Source: Chromatiales bacterium
GTDB taxonomy: Bacteria; Pseudomonadota; Gammaproteobacteria; UBA6429
DNA: 64,000 bases
Reading direction: 5' to 3'
Assembly (NCBI GenBank): GCA_027076405.1
Contig: JALTJN010000362.1
Span: 124,001-188,000, forward strand
Both the position numbers and the translations under genes were made by a program. The notes beneath the pieces were generated by a model. It had not been told where the DNA came from, searched no databases, and saw nothing but the letters and a program-made list of their open reading frames with translations. Shown here in pieces: positions 11,549 through 20,018 of this stretch; within the stretch, counting starts at the first letter, position 1, and each line of letters opens with the position of its first letter.

Positions 11549-13012
11549 ATGAGACGTACTAAAATTATAGCCACATTAGGCCCTGCAACTAACGATGCAA
11601 AGATGCTGGATCGTATTATTGAAGCGGGTGTTGATGTTGTCCGTATTAATTTCTCACATGGTAATCCGGAAGAACACATAGAACGAGCCGAAAAGTTACG
11701 TAATCGTGCTCGTGCACATGGACGCCAAATTGGTGTCTTATGTGATCTTCAGGGACCTAAAATTCGTATCGAGAAATTCAAAAACACTAAAGTTATTCTG
11801 CAAGATGGTGACTTGTTTATTCTTGATACTGCGATGGATCCCACTGCGGGAACTGCCGAGCGTGTTGGAATGGCGTATAAAGAATTACCGCAAGACGTAA
11901 AACGTGGTGATACTCTTTTACTTGATGATGGCCGTATTAGCTTATGGGTTGATGAGGTTGTTGGTACAGAAGTACGTTGTAAAGTTGCTATTGGTGGTGA
12001 GTTATCTGATCGTAAAGGGCTTAATAAGCAAGGTGGTGGATTATCTGCACCTGCTCTTACAGAAAAAGATAAAGCCGATATTATTACAGCTGCGAAAATG
12101 GAAGCCGATTATTTGGCTGTTTCTTTTCCGGTAACAGGTCAGGATTTATATGCTGCACGAGATTTAATGAAAGCGGCAGGCGGACATGCTGATATTGTTG
12201 CTAAAGTTGAACGTGCCGATGCTCTGGATAATATAGAAGAAATCATCGAAGCCTCTGATGTGATTATGGTTGCTCGTGGCGATCTCGGTGTTGAGATTGG
12301 TGATGCAGCATTACCGCCAGTACAAAAAATGCTGATTCAAAAAGCACGTAAAATGAATCGTATTGTTATAACCGCTACTCAAATGATGGAATCAATGATC
12401 TCTAGTCACATTCCAACACGAGCAGAAGTATTTGATGTTGCTAATGCTGTTTTAGATGGTACCGATGCAATTATGTTATCGGCTGAAACAGCTAGTGGTA
12501 AATATCCTGCTGAAGCGATTGCGGCAATGGACAGAATTTGTCTTGTTGCAGAAAAAGAGCGTATTGCTAAAAAGTCGGATCATCGTATTGATACACATTT
12601 TGGTCGTATTGATGAAGCGATTGCAATGGCGTCCATGTACACAGCAAATCATCTGGGTGTGAAGGCTATTGCCTCTTTGACCGAGTCAGGTTCTACACCT
12701 CGCTGGATGTCTCGTATTAGCTCTGGTATTCCAATTTATGCATTAACTAAATATGTTGAAACTCGCCGCAAGGTCACTTTATTCAGAGGTGTCTATCCGG
12801 TGAGTTTCGAAGTTGCTGATGATGAAGATCGCGCAGCCATTATGAAAGAAGCCGTTGATGAATTACTTCGTCGTGGTGCGGTTCGTGATGGTGATCTGAT
12901 TCTTGTTACACGTGGTGAAACCATGGGAGATGCTGGCGGTACTAACACAATGTCTATTGTTCGTGTTGGTGGCGATTTAGATCAATCGGTTGAACCTGAA
13001 GTACTTAATTAA
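11549..13012 (+). CDS. pyk: Pyruvate kinase
   Basis: Converts phosphoenolpyruvate and ADP to pyruvate and ATP. It is 487 residues, the usual bacterial length. Motifs: TKIIATLGPA, VRINFSHG, CDLQGPKIR, the catalytic-lysine region DIVAKVER, MVARGDLGVEI, and the family signature ITATQMMESM with PTRAEVFDVANAV. The C-terminal regulatory domain (about 350-487) is complete. It lies between pgk and fba with short gaps. In an autotroph it drains fixed carbon toward pyruvate. No strong ribosome site is visible, so coupling to pgk is likely. Confidence 0.97.
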   Translation: MRRTKIIATLGPATNDAKMLDRIIEAGVDVVRINFSHGNPEEHIERAEKLRNRARAHGRQIGVLCDLQGPKIRIEKFKNTKVILQDGDLFILDTAMDPTAGTAERVGMAYKELPQDVKRGDTLLLDDGRISLWVDEVVGTEVRCKVAIGGELSDRKGLNKQGGGLSAPALTEKDKADIITAAKMEADYLAVSFPVTGQDLYAARDLMKAAGGHADIVAKVERADALDNIEEIIEASDVIMVARGDLGVEIGDAALPPVQKMLIQKARKMNRIVITATQMMESMISSHIPTRAEVFDVANAVLDGTDAIMLSAETASGKYPAEAIAAMDRICLVAEKERIAKKSDHRIDTHFGRIDEAIAMASMYTANHLGVKAIASLTESGSTPRWMSRISSGIPIYALTKYVETRRKVTLFRGVYPVSFEVADDEDRAAIMKEAVDELLRRGAVRDGDLILVTRGETMGDAGGTNTMSIVRVGGDLDQSVEPEVLN

Positions 13013-13061
13013 TTTATAAAAAACTTAACTTTTAAAAAACTGTAATCTTAAGGAGATCACA

Positions 13062-14099
13062 ATGGCCCTTATATCACTTCGCCAATTACTGGATCACGCA
13101 GCTGAAAATAGCTACGGAATGCCAGCATTTAACGTTAACAATATGGAACAAGTGCATGCCATCATGCAGGCAGCTGATGAAGCTAACAGTCCTGTTATCA
13201 TGCAGGGTTCTGCCGGTGCACGTTCTTACGCGGGCGAACCGTTCCTGCGTCACTTAATTTCTGCTGCAATTGAAATGTATCCGCACATTCCTGTTGTTAT
13301 GCATCAGGATCATGGTTCAGAACCCGCTGTATGTTTGCGTTCTATCCAGTCTGGTTTTTCATCAGTTATGATGGATGGCTCTTTAGAAGCAGACATGAAG
13401 ACACCTTCTTCTTTTGAATACAATGTAAATGTAACGAAAGAAGTCGTTAAAATGGCTCATGCTGGCGGTGTTTCTGTTGAAGGTGAACTTGGTTGTTTAG
13501 GTTCATTAGAAACTGGCGAAATGGGTGAAGAAGATGGCCACGGTGCTGAAGGTAAGCTTGATATGGATCAGTTGTTAACTGGTGTTCAGGAAGCTGCAGA
13601 TTTTGTTGAGCAAACAAATGTAGATGCGTTAGCTATCGCAATCGGTACTTCACACGGTGCATATAAATTCACACAAGAACCTACGGGTGAAGTATTACGT
13701 ATTGATCGTATTGAAGAAATTCATGCGAAATTACCAAATACACATTTAGTTATGCACGGTTCTTCTTCAGTACCTCAAGAATGGTTGAAAATTATCAACG
13801 ACTTCGGTGGTGACATGAAGCAAACTTACGGTGTACCGGTTGATGAAATCGTCAAAGGTATTCAATCAGGTGTTCGTAAAGTTAACATTGATACGGATTT
13901 ACGTATGGCATCTACGGGTTCTATTCGTCGTCATTTGGCAGAAAACCCATCTAACTTTGATCCACGTAAATTCTTCAAAGAAGCGACAAATGCAATGAAA
14001 GAAATTTGTAAAGCACGTTTCGAAGCCTTTGGTGCCGCGGGCAACGCAGATAAAATCAAAGTTAAATCATTAGAAACAATGATTGATTTCTACAAATAA
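13062..14099 (+). CDS. fba: Class II fructose-bisphosphate aldolase
   Basis: Zinc-dependent aldolase joining dihydroxyacetone phosphate with glyceraldehyde-3-phosphate (and, in the Calvin cycle, often erythrose-4-phosphate). It has 345 residues. Metal-binding and active-site motifs are VVMHQDHG (H81, D83, H84), MMDGS, the glycine-rich [21 protein letters not shown] and HGSSSVP. The insert with [13 protein letters not shown] is typical of the longer CbbA-like class II enzymes. AAGGAGATC precedes the ATG. It is the last gene of the block, followed by a strong terminator. Confidence 0.97.
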   Translation: MALISLRQLLDHAAENSYGMPAFNVNNMEQVHAIMQAADEANSPVIMQGSAGARSYAGEPFLRHLISAAIEMYPHIPVVMHQDHGSEPAVCLRSIQSGFSSVMMDGSLEADMKTPSSFEYNVNVTKEVVKMAHAGGVSVEGELGCLGSLETGEMGEEDGHGAEGKLDMDQLLTGVQEAADFVEQTNVDALAIAIGTSHGAYKFTQEPTGEVLRIDRIEEIHAKLPNTHLVMHGSSSVPQEWLKIINDFGGDMKQTYGVPVDEIVKGIQSGVRKVNIDTDLRMASTGSIRRHLAENPSNFDPRKFFKEATNAMKEICKARFEAFGAAGNADKIKVKSLETMIDFYK

Positions 14100-14124
14100 G
14101 AAGTTGTTCTTAATGTAGTCTAAG

Positions 14125-14152
14125 AAGGCGGGTTATTACCCGCCTTTTTTAT
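14125..14152 (+). terminator. Rho-independent terminator after fba
   Basis: AAGGCGGGT-TATT-ACCCGCCTT, a 9-bp perfect stem with a four-base loop and a run of Ts. It lies 25 bases after the fba stop. Confidence 0.95.
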
Positions 14153-14171
14153 TAAAACAAGTCAAAAATTG

Positions 14172-14234
14172 AACCACAGAGGTCACGGAGGTACACAGAG
14201 AAAGGCTAATTAAAACTCTGTGCACCTCCGTGAC
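14172..14234. repeat. CCACAGAGG dispersed palindromic repeat, copy 1
   Basis: The left arm AACCACAGAGGTCACGGAGG continues to CACAGAG. After a 15-base spacer the right arm is its reverse complement, CTCTGTG.ACCTCCGTGACCTCTGTGGTT. This is the most perfect of four copies in the window (others near 24374, 26622 and 29066), all between genes. Confidence 0.9.
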
Positions 14235-14267
14235 CTCTGTGGTTAAAGAATTTTTTAGGTTTTCAAT

Positions 14268-14531
14268 ATGTCAGATTCAATTTTAGATAAAATTACACAA
14301 GAAATAAGTAGTGACCCACGCTCGGGACAATCATTATTACTGTTCGCTCTGGTTGCAACACTTAATGTTGAAAAAACCGGGCACATGTATATGCTGGGGA
14401 AATTAAAAGAATTCACGCCTGAGAACCGCAAGCTCGCATATGAAGTTATTGAGCTAATGGCAAGGAATAAAATTGGCGATGAAGCCTGGCAGATGGCATA
14501 TAAAAAGATGGAAAAAGCAATTAGAGGATAA
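14268..14531 (+). CDS. Small conserved-looking helical protein, unknown function
   Basis: 87 residues with no signal peptide or membrane segment. Composition is of an all-helical soluble protein (SDSILDKITQEISSD; LKEFTPENRKLAYEVIELMA). No domain is recognised. It starts 34 bases after repeat copy 1 and ends 5 bases before the GT-C glycosyltransferase, with an AGAGGA at its end that can serve the next gene, so the two are probably one transcript. The ribosome site of this gene is weak. Confidence 0.65.
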   Translation: MSDSILDKITQEISSDPRSGQSLLLFALVATLNVEKTGHMYMLGKLKEFTPENRKLAYEVIELMARNKIGDEAWQMAYKKMEKAIRG

Positions 14532-14536
14532 GTAGT

Positions 14537-16078
14537 TTGCTTATAAATAAAGATAATATTGATATGCAAAAGTTATTTTTTAAGATTTTAATTTTTGTAT
14601 TTATTTTACGTTCAGTGTTAGCTGCATGGATACCCATAACAGGGGATGAGGCTTATTTTATCGTATGGGGTAAGCACTTTGACTATGGTTATTATGATCA
14701 TACCCCGTTTGTAGGATGGTTACTTGCAGCTTTTTTAACCGTGTCTGATGCAACATGGTGGTTAAGACTACCTTCTATATTGCTTCCTCTTTTTATCTCA
14801 TATTTCATTTATCGTATTTTGAAAACACGTAATCCTGATGTTGCAGTATGGGTTGCGCTGGTTTACCTTGTAGCTCCTGTTAATATTGTTAATTTTCTAA
14901 TTACCACAGATACATCATTAATATTTTTTAGCTTTGTATCTGCATGGTATTTCTATAAAGCACTTTATTTTAATAAAACATCTCCTTCTGCAGATAAAAT
15001 ATCTTATCAGGACTTCTTGTTATCAGGTTTGTTTTTAGGTCTTGCCTTTTTCTCAAAATATTTTGCAGTAATTCTTGGCGTTGTCTATGGCGTTTATATT
15101 CTTGTTTACCATCGCAATCGAAAAGGAATGGTTGGTTTGGGCTTGGTTTTGTTAATGGTCTTGCCATTTGCTTTTATAAATTTGCTTTGGAATTATAATC
15201 ATTGCTGGAATAATATTCTTTTTAACTTGTTTAATCGTACTGCAGATGGCGATAACGCCATCTCAAGCCTGACTAAATATATAGCAATGCTGGTATATTT
15301 GTTTTCACCTGTTTTGTTGTTTTATCTTTTTAAAAATCGAGATATTTTTAAGCAACAATACACAGATGATTTTAATCGAGTGTATATATGGCTGGCAGTG
15401 TTACCGTTACTATTATTCCTTTTTCTTTTGTTGAAAAAAGAAGTTGGTCTGCATTGGGTGTTTAGTTTTTATCCTTTTCTGTTTATTGCAGTGGCGGGAG
15501 TTTTAAATAATAAACAATGGCGCTGGACATTCCACTTTATGTGGGTTTTAAGTTTATTGCATATACTTGCGTTAGCAAGCTTAATGGTATTGCCGGTTGA
15601 AACGTTCTCTTCAAAAAAAGAAGCAGTACAGAACCTTGTGTTTGGGAAATATCCCACTGAGGTGCTTGCAAAATTAAAACCGTATGAAAAAGATTATACA
15701 TTCGCGACTATCAGTTATGGTATGTCATCTGTTGCATCATATCATTCTAAAAAGCATTTTATCGTCTTTAGTAAAGGTTCATATCACGCTCGTGAAGATG
15801 ATCGCTTAACAGATTATAAAAAACTTGATGGAAAAAATATTCTAATTTTTAAACGTACAACATTATTTATAGATGATTTAGCAAAATATTTTAAAACAAG
15901 CCAACGCAAAACAATAAAAGTGCGTGGAGCAACCTTTGAATTGCTGGTTGGGAATGGTTTTAAATATGACTTATATTATGAGCAGGAATTAAAGAAAATT
16001 AATCATGATTTTTATTCAATTCCAGACTGGTTACCTGTTGGACAGTGTGAGTTTAAAGAAAAGTATCAATTCAAATAA
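14537..16078 (+). CDS. GT-C glycosyltransferase, family 39 (ArnT/PMT type)
   Basis: Integral membrane transferase that would move a sugar from a polyprenyl-phosphate donor on the periplasmic face. It is 513 residues with about 10-12 hydrophobic segments. The first loop has the family pattern GDEAYFIVWGKHFDYGYYDH, with the acidic pair characteristic of this fold, followed by PFVGWLLA. The TTG at 14537 has AGAGGA 8 bases upstream. An ATG at 14564 is the alternative start. It faces the operon at 16119-21470, whose enzymes fit synthesis of polyprenyl-phospho-arabinose, making it the likely user of that donor. The acceptor is unknown. Confidence 0.85.
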   Translation: MLINKDNIDMQKLFFKILIFVFILRSVLAAWIPITGDEAYFIVWGKHFDYGYYDHTPFVGWLLAAFLTVSDATWWLRLPSILLPLFISYFIYRILKTRNPDVAVWVALVYLVAPVNIVNFLITTDTSLIFFSFVSAWYFYKALYFNKTSPSADKISYQDFLLSGLFLGLAFFSKYFAVILGVVYGVYILVYHRNRKGMVGLGLVLLMVLPFAFINLLWNYNHCWNNILFNLFNRTADGDNAISSLTKYIAMLVYLFSPVLLFYLFKNRDIFKQQYTDDFNRVYIWLAVLPLLLFLFLLLKKEVGLHWVFSFYPFLFIAVAGVLNNKQWRWTFHFMWVLSLLHILALASLMVLPVETFSSKKEAVQNLVFGKYPTEVLAKLKPYEKDYTFATISYGMSSVASYHSKKHFIVFSKGSYHAREDDRLTDYKKLDGKNILIFKRTTLFIDDLAKYFKTSQRKTIKVRGATFELLVGNGFKYDLYYEQELKKINHDFYSIPDWLPVGQCEFKEKYQFK

Positions 16079-16118
16079 AAACGATTACACTTTAATATGA
16101 TGACTATATTCATTCTGA

Positions 16119-16517
16119 CTACCGAAATGAAAAATGCTTATGGCCAAAGTAACTGGTAACCGCAAGAATAGATAAGCCAATAAAATGAGCAACTTCCTCA
16201 GGATAAAAGTTAAATGAAATATAAGGGAAAAAATATTCAGATAGTCCGACACTGGTTAACCAAACCTGAATGGCGGAAAAAATATTTACAATAGTAAAAT
16301 CTCGTATCTCATCTTTATAGTGACGATTACTTTTTCCAAAAACATAATGTTTGAAGAAGATAAAAGCAGTTAGCATTCCTATAAAATATGCGAGGACAAC
16401 TGCAATGCGGTAAGAAAAAAACTGACTGAAACCTATTCGACTTAAAAAATTAAGGCTCGCAGAAAGTCCACCGAAAAATAAAAATTGAAAAAACTCTTTG
16501 TGATTGGCTAAGCTCAT
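16119..16517 (-). CDS. GtrA-family membrane protein
   Basis: 132 residues with four predicted membrane helices. The family pattern is visible in FLFFGGLSASLNFLSR, YFIGMLTAFIFFKHYVF and the final GHKHFSFR. GtrA proteins are thought to help move polyprenyl-linked sugars across the inner membrane. The start ATG overlaps the end of the flavoprotein gene by 4 bases, so it is translationally coupled as the last gene of the - strand sugar operon. That supports a flippase-like role for the lipid-linked product made here. Confidence 0.88.
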   Translation of the reverse strand: MSLANHKEFFQFLFFGGLSASLNFLSRIGFSQFFSYRIAVVLAYFIGMLTAFIFFKHYVFGKSNRHYKDEIRDFTIVNIFSAIQVWLTSVGLSEYFFPYISFNFYPEEVAHFIGLSILAVTSYFGHKHFSFR

Positions 16518-17806
16518 AGACTGGACATTTCTGCAAGTTGTTTACCAAGGTGAATACTTTCTGATATTGATCTGTCTTCAGGATAATAATAGGAGGTATC
16601 AGCAATAAATAAACCTTCGATTGATGAGCGAATTGGCGGCAGATGATGGGCAAAATCAGGTTGGCAAATAGGTTGCGCAAAAGCATAGCGCGAGACATTT
16701 GAATCAATAAAGTCTGAATCTATAAGCTCAGGATTTAGTTTTTTAATATAGACTTTTGCTTCATCAATAAACTGCTGATCAGACCATTTAAATTTTTCTA
16801 ATGTTTGTGGCATATAATAAGGAATGTACACAGTATGTTCAGGAAGTGGGCGTAAATTACTCATTTCAATAATACCGGGGATTTCAAAGTTCTCATCACT
16901 AATGTTTAACCAAAAATTATTCGTAACTGATTTTTTCAGTTTAAATAATAAACAAACAACGCCTATATTTTCAACCTGTTTGTATTGATGCAGATGTTCC
17001 TCAGGAAGTTGAGGAATAAGTTTAGCAATATACTGTAATGGAATAGTACTTATTACTTGATCATAGTTAATATGATTATCATTTACTTGTACGCCGGTAA
17101 TTTTATTTTCATGATTGCTTATTACTTTAGCTACGGGAGTATTTAGTAATATTCGACCGCCATTTTTTTCAATTTCCGTTTGTAAGCATTTAAGGAGGGT
17201 TTCAGAACCATTTTCAATGTAACCAAGCTGCTCCTGAAATATGCTGCGACGAGATTGCCCCATACGCCTAATGCGTGCCCAGATCCAGGCTGCAGAGAGG
17301 TTGTTGGTATAGTGATGAAATTTAAGTTTGAATAAACGTTCCCATAATACTTTATAAGACTTGTAACCACCGCCTTTTTTTAACCAGTTGACAGCATCGA
17401 TGGAATTTAAATCTTGCCAATGATCTTTTTTACGTTTTGATGATAAAAACATGTGCGCGCCATAACGTAATTTCGAAAGAAGATCGAGATGTGGAAAGCG
17501 GAGTAACGAAACAGGATCTCCCCATTTGTGAAGCTGGCCATTGTAAAAATAGCCCATTTTAGTATCGACCCAATGTAATTTATCCCGTATACCGAGTTCT
17601 TCCATTAAATCAAATAATGGTTGGTCCTGTCCGCAGACAAAATGGTAATAGCGTTCGATATTCATACCATTAAAATTAAAATGGGCAGACATACCACCAA
17701 TACGATCATCATGCTCGTAAACGTCCACTTTATTGCCCTGTTTAGTGAGCTCATAAGCGGCGGCAATCCCCATGGGGCCGGCTCCAATTACAGCGACTTT
17801 TTTCAT
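16514..17806 (-). CDS. FAD/NAD(P)-dependent amine-oxidase-like flavoprotein
   Basis: 430 residues. The N-terminal dinucleotide fold VAVIGAGPMGIAAAYEL is followed by VDVYEHDDRIGGM, and the C-terminal GLFIADTSYYYPEDRSISES completes the FAD site. It is in the broad protoporphyrinogen-oxidase/UDP-galactopyranose-mutase-like group often found in surface-polysaccharide clusters. The substrate is unknown. AGGAT precedes the start. It follows the DprE2-like gene after 112 bases and overlaps gtrA by 4. A 7-bp inverted repeat (17837-17857) sits in the gap before it. Confidence 0.85.
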   Translation of the reverse strand: MKKVAVIGAGPMGIAAAYELTKQGNKVDVYEHDDRIGGMSAHFNFNGMNIERYYHFVCGQDQPLFDLMEELGIRDKLHWVDTKMGYFYNGQLHKWGDPVSLLRFPHLDLLSKLRYGAHMFLSSKRKKDHWQDLNSIDAVNWLKKGGGYKSYKVLWERLFKLKFHHYTNNLSAAWIWARIRRMGQSRRSIFQEQLGYIENGSETLLKCLQTEIEKNGGRILLNTPVAKVISNHENKITGVQVNDNHINYDQVISTIPLQYIAKLIPQLPEEHLHQYKQVENIGVVCLLFKLKKSVTNNFWLNISDENFEIPGIIEMSNLRPLPEHTVYIPYYMPQTLEKFKWSDQQFIDEAKVYIKKLNPELIDSDFIDSNVSRYAFAQPICQPDFAHHLPPIRSSIEGLFIADTSYYYPEDRSISESIHLGKQLAEMSSL

Positions 17807-17918
17807 ATGTAAATCCTGAAACTTAAAATATACCGTTTATCTCTTATATTGAGATAAGTTTTCCACACAAGCAAAGTGTCTGCTTGATTTAAAATTTATC
17901 TGCTATGTTATGCGGTAA

Positions 17919-18656
17919 TTATAGTGATAAATGTTTAAATATTTTCTCGGGAATAGATTTAATAATTATCATTATAAATAGCCAAAAGAAGGGAAGGTAT
18001 ACAGTTTCTTTCTTCTTTTTCATCGCTTTATAAATTCCTTTGCTAATTACTTCCGGGCTTACCCATAAAAATCCTTTTTTAAAGTCTTTTGTCATTGGTG
18101 TGTCGACAAAACCAGGCTTAATGGTTAAGACATGTACATTCGACTTGGCTAGTCGGTTTCGTAAGCCTTGTAAAAAAATAGTCAACGCGCCTTTTGCTGT
18201 GCCATAGATATAATTACTCTGTCGACCACGATCACCTGACGGTGATGATATAACAACAATACTGCCAGAGCCCTGTTGTTCCATTTGATTGGCTAATATT
18301 GTGAGAAGTGAAATGACACTTAAGCAGTTTGTTTGTAACTCTTTTAGGGTGTTCTGATAGTCCTTAATGCAGGATTCCTGATCCCCAAGTGTGCCATAAG
18401 CTATCAATACTTTATCAATCGAGCCCATTGACTGAGTGGCTCTTTCGATTAGTTCCTTATGTTTAGAATCATCACTCAGGTCTAATGATTCGAAATGAAC
18501 ATCTTTGGCGCCACGAACGAGCATATCTTGTTTAATTGACGAGAGTTTATCTTTATTACGTGCAACTAAATAAAAAGTGTGTTCATCCGCAGCCAGTAAG
18601 CGCGCAGTATATTTGGCTATGGCTGAAGTGGCACCTAAAATTAAAATATTTGACAT
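17919..18656 (-). CDS. Short-chain dehydrogenase, DprE2-like
   Basis: 245 residues. The cofactor motif ILGATSAIAKYTARLLA is at residues 6-22. Catalytic elements are S137/S138 in VVISSPSGDRG and Y151-x3-K155 in YGTAKGALTIF. The C-terminus is hydrophobic (WLFIMIIIKS), as in DprE2. In mycobacteria DprE2 reduces the 2-keto intermediate made by DprE1 to give decaprenyl-phospho-arabinose. The assignment rests mainly on its place directly after the DprE1-like gene (36-base gap) and the atypical ILGATSAIA start of the fold. Other SDR roles are possible if it is considered alone. Confidence 0.8.
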   Translation of the reverse strand: MSNILILGATSAIAKYTARLLAADEHTFYLVARNKDKLSSIKQDMLVRGAKDVHFESLDLSDDSKHKELIERATQSMGSIDKVLIAYGTLGDQESCIKDYQNTLKELQTNCLSVISLLTILANQMEQQGSGSIVVISSPSGDRGRQSNYIYGTAKGALTIFLQGLRNRLAKSNVHVLTIKPGFVDTPMTKDFKKGFLWVSPEVISKGIYKAMKKKKETVYLPFFWLFIMIIIKSIPEKIFKHLSL

Positions 18657-18692
18657 AGAGGTTTTCCTATTATGTATTCATAATATATGGTG

Positions 18693-20012
18693 TTATTTTT
18701 TCGACATTCTGCGTTTAAAATTAGATGAAAAGTGTGGGTCGATATATGGTTGAAACGTTTTCCATTCAGGGAAATAGCTGGCAAAAGCTTCTGCGCTCAT
18801 TCGAGCATCTTTAGCAGGATATACCGCACCTGAATATTTTAGAGTAATAGCATCTAATTCATCGAGCAGGGCTAATGTTTTCTGTCCCCGGTTAGGGAAG
18901 TCGAGCGCCAAAGTAATACCGGGACGAGGAAATGACAGCATGCCGAGAGATTCAATATCTCCAAACTCTTTTAATACACTGAGAAAAGAGGCTTGACCGG
19001 ATGCAGAAATAAGGGTGAGCATTTCCTGCATAGCAGCTTCGCGATGTTCGCCTGGTATTACACATTGATATTGCATAAATCCTTTTTTACCGTAGAGTTT
19101 ATTCCAGTTGGCAATAGAGTCTAATGGATAGAAAAAAGGATCATAATCAACTTTAGTATACTGTTTAACAGGTTTTTTAAAATAAAGCTGATTAAAGGCA
19201 TTAACGGTATATTTATTTAAAAGAAAACCGGGGGCATCAAAAGGGATGGATAATTTTGAAGTTTTAAATTTATGTTTTTTCCTGGATTCACAATGATTAC
19301 CACGCATAAATAAACCACGTCCCAGCTCGTCACCGCTGGCGATGCAGTCAATCCAGGCTACTGTATATTCCCAGTCTTTGTTTGAGTCATCAGATAAAGC
19401 ATAAAATTCCTTTAGATTATTAAACCTGAATGTTTCTTGCTCAATATCGCTGCCAGGTATTTTCTTTAATGAAAATTCTACCCAATTAATTAAACCGGTT
19501 AGCCCCAGCCCGCCAATGGTGGCTTTAAATAATTCGGTATTTTCAGTTGGACTACATATTAATCGTTCACCATTAGAACGGAGTAATTCAAACTGGAGAA
19601 CATATCTACCAAATGTTCCTGCCTTATGATGATTTTTCCCATGCACATCATTTGCAATCGCACCACCGACACTAATAAATTTTGTTCCTGGCGTAACCGG
19701 TAAAAACCAGTTATGCGGAATAATAAGTTGCAGGATGTTCTCAAACGTGACGCCTGCTTCACAGCGTAAAATACCTTTCTCCTTATCGTATTTTATAAAG
19801 TGATCAAGATGTTGTGTATCAAGGAGGATACCATTTTCATTCAGGCAAACATCTCCATAGCTACGTCCTTGTCCATAGGCAAGAAACAAGGAGGGATTAT
19901 TAGTGTCTTTGCCTGATTCGGGAAAGGAAAAGGAATCGGGATAAACATGATAAATATCTTGTTTATCTTTAGCGATTTTAGGGTAACGTCCCCATGACTG
20001 GTAATTTTTCAT
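18693..20012 (-). CDS. FAD-linked oxidoreductase, DprE1-like
   Basis: 439 residues of the vanillyl-alcohol-oxidase fold. FAD-binding segments GQGRSYGD (47-54) and VGGAIANDVHGKNHHKAGTF (115-134) match mycobacterial DprE1 closely, including the HGKNHH active-site stretch. The substrate lysine equivalent is K401 in YPAKDARMSAEAF. The residue equivalent to Mycobacterium tuberculosis Cys387 is A369 in ITLALDFP. DprE1 oxidises the 2-hydroxyl of polyprenyl-phospho-ribose. It starts 6 bases after the HAD-UbiA gene, so the three are one operon. The pairing with DprE2-like and UbiA genes makes the function much firmer than homology alone. Confidence 0.87.
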   Translation of the reverse strand: MKNYQSWGRYPKIAKDKQDIYHVYPDSFSFPESGKDTNNPSLFLAYGQGRSYGDVCLNENGILLDTQHLDHFIKYDKEKGILRCEAGVTFENILQLIIPHNWFLPVTPGTKFISVGGAIANDVHGKNHHKAGTFGRYVLQFELLRSNGERLICSPTENTELFKATIGGLGLTGLINWVEFSLKKIPGSDIEQETFRFNNLKEFYALSDDSNKDWEYTVAWIDCIASGDELGRGLFMRGNHCESRKKHKFKTSKLSIPFDAPGFLLNKYTVNAFNQLYFKKPVKQYTKVDYDPFFYPLDSIANWNKLYGKKGFMQYQCVIPGEHREAAMQEMLTLISASGQASFLSVLKEFGDIESLGMLSFPRPGITLALDFPNRGQKTLALLDELDAITLKYSGAVYPAKDARMSAEAFASYFPEWKTFQPYIDPHFSSNFKRRMSKK

Positions 20013-20018
20013 GATAAT

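Noticed and set aside
17837..17857. Terminator between the DprE2-like and flavoprotein genes
   Set aside because: The 7-bp stem TTATCTC/GAGATAA is AT-rich and weak, with no T-run on the - strand.
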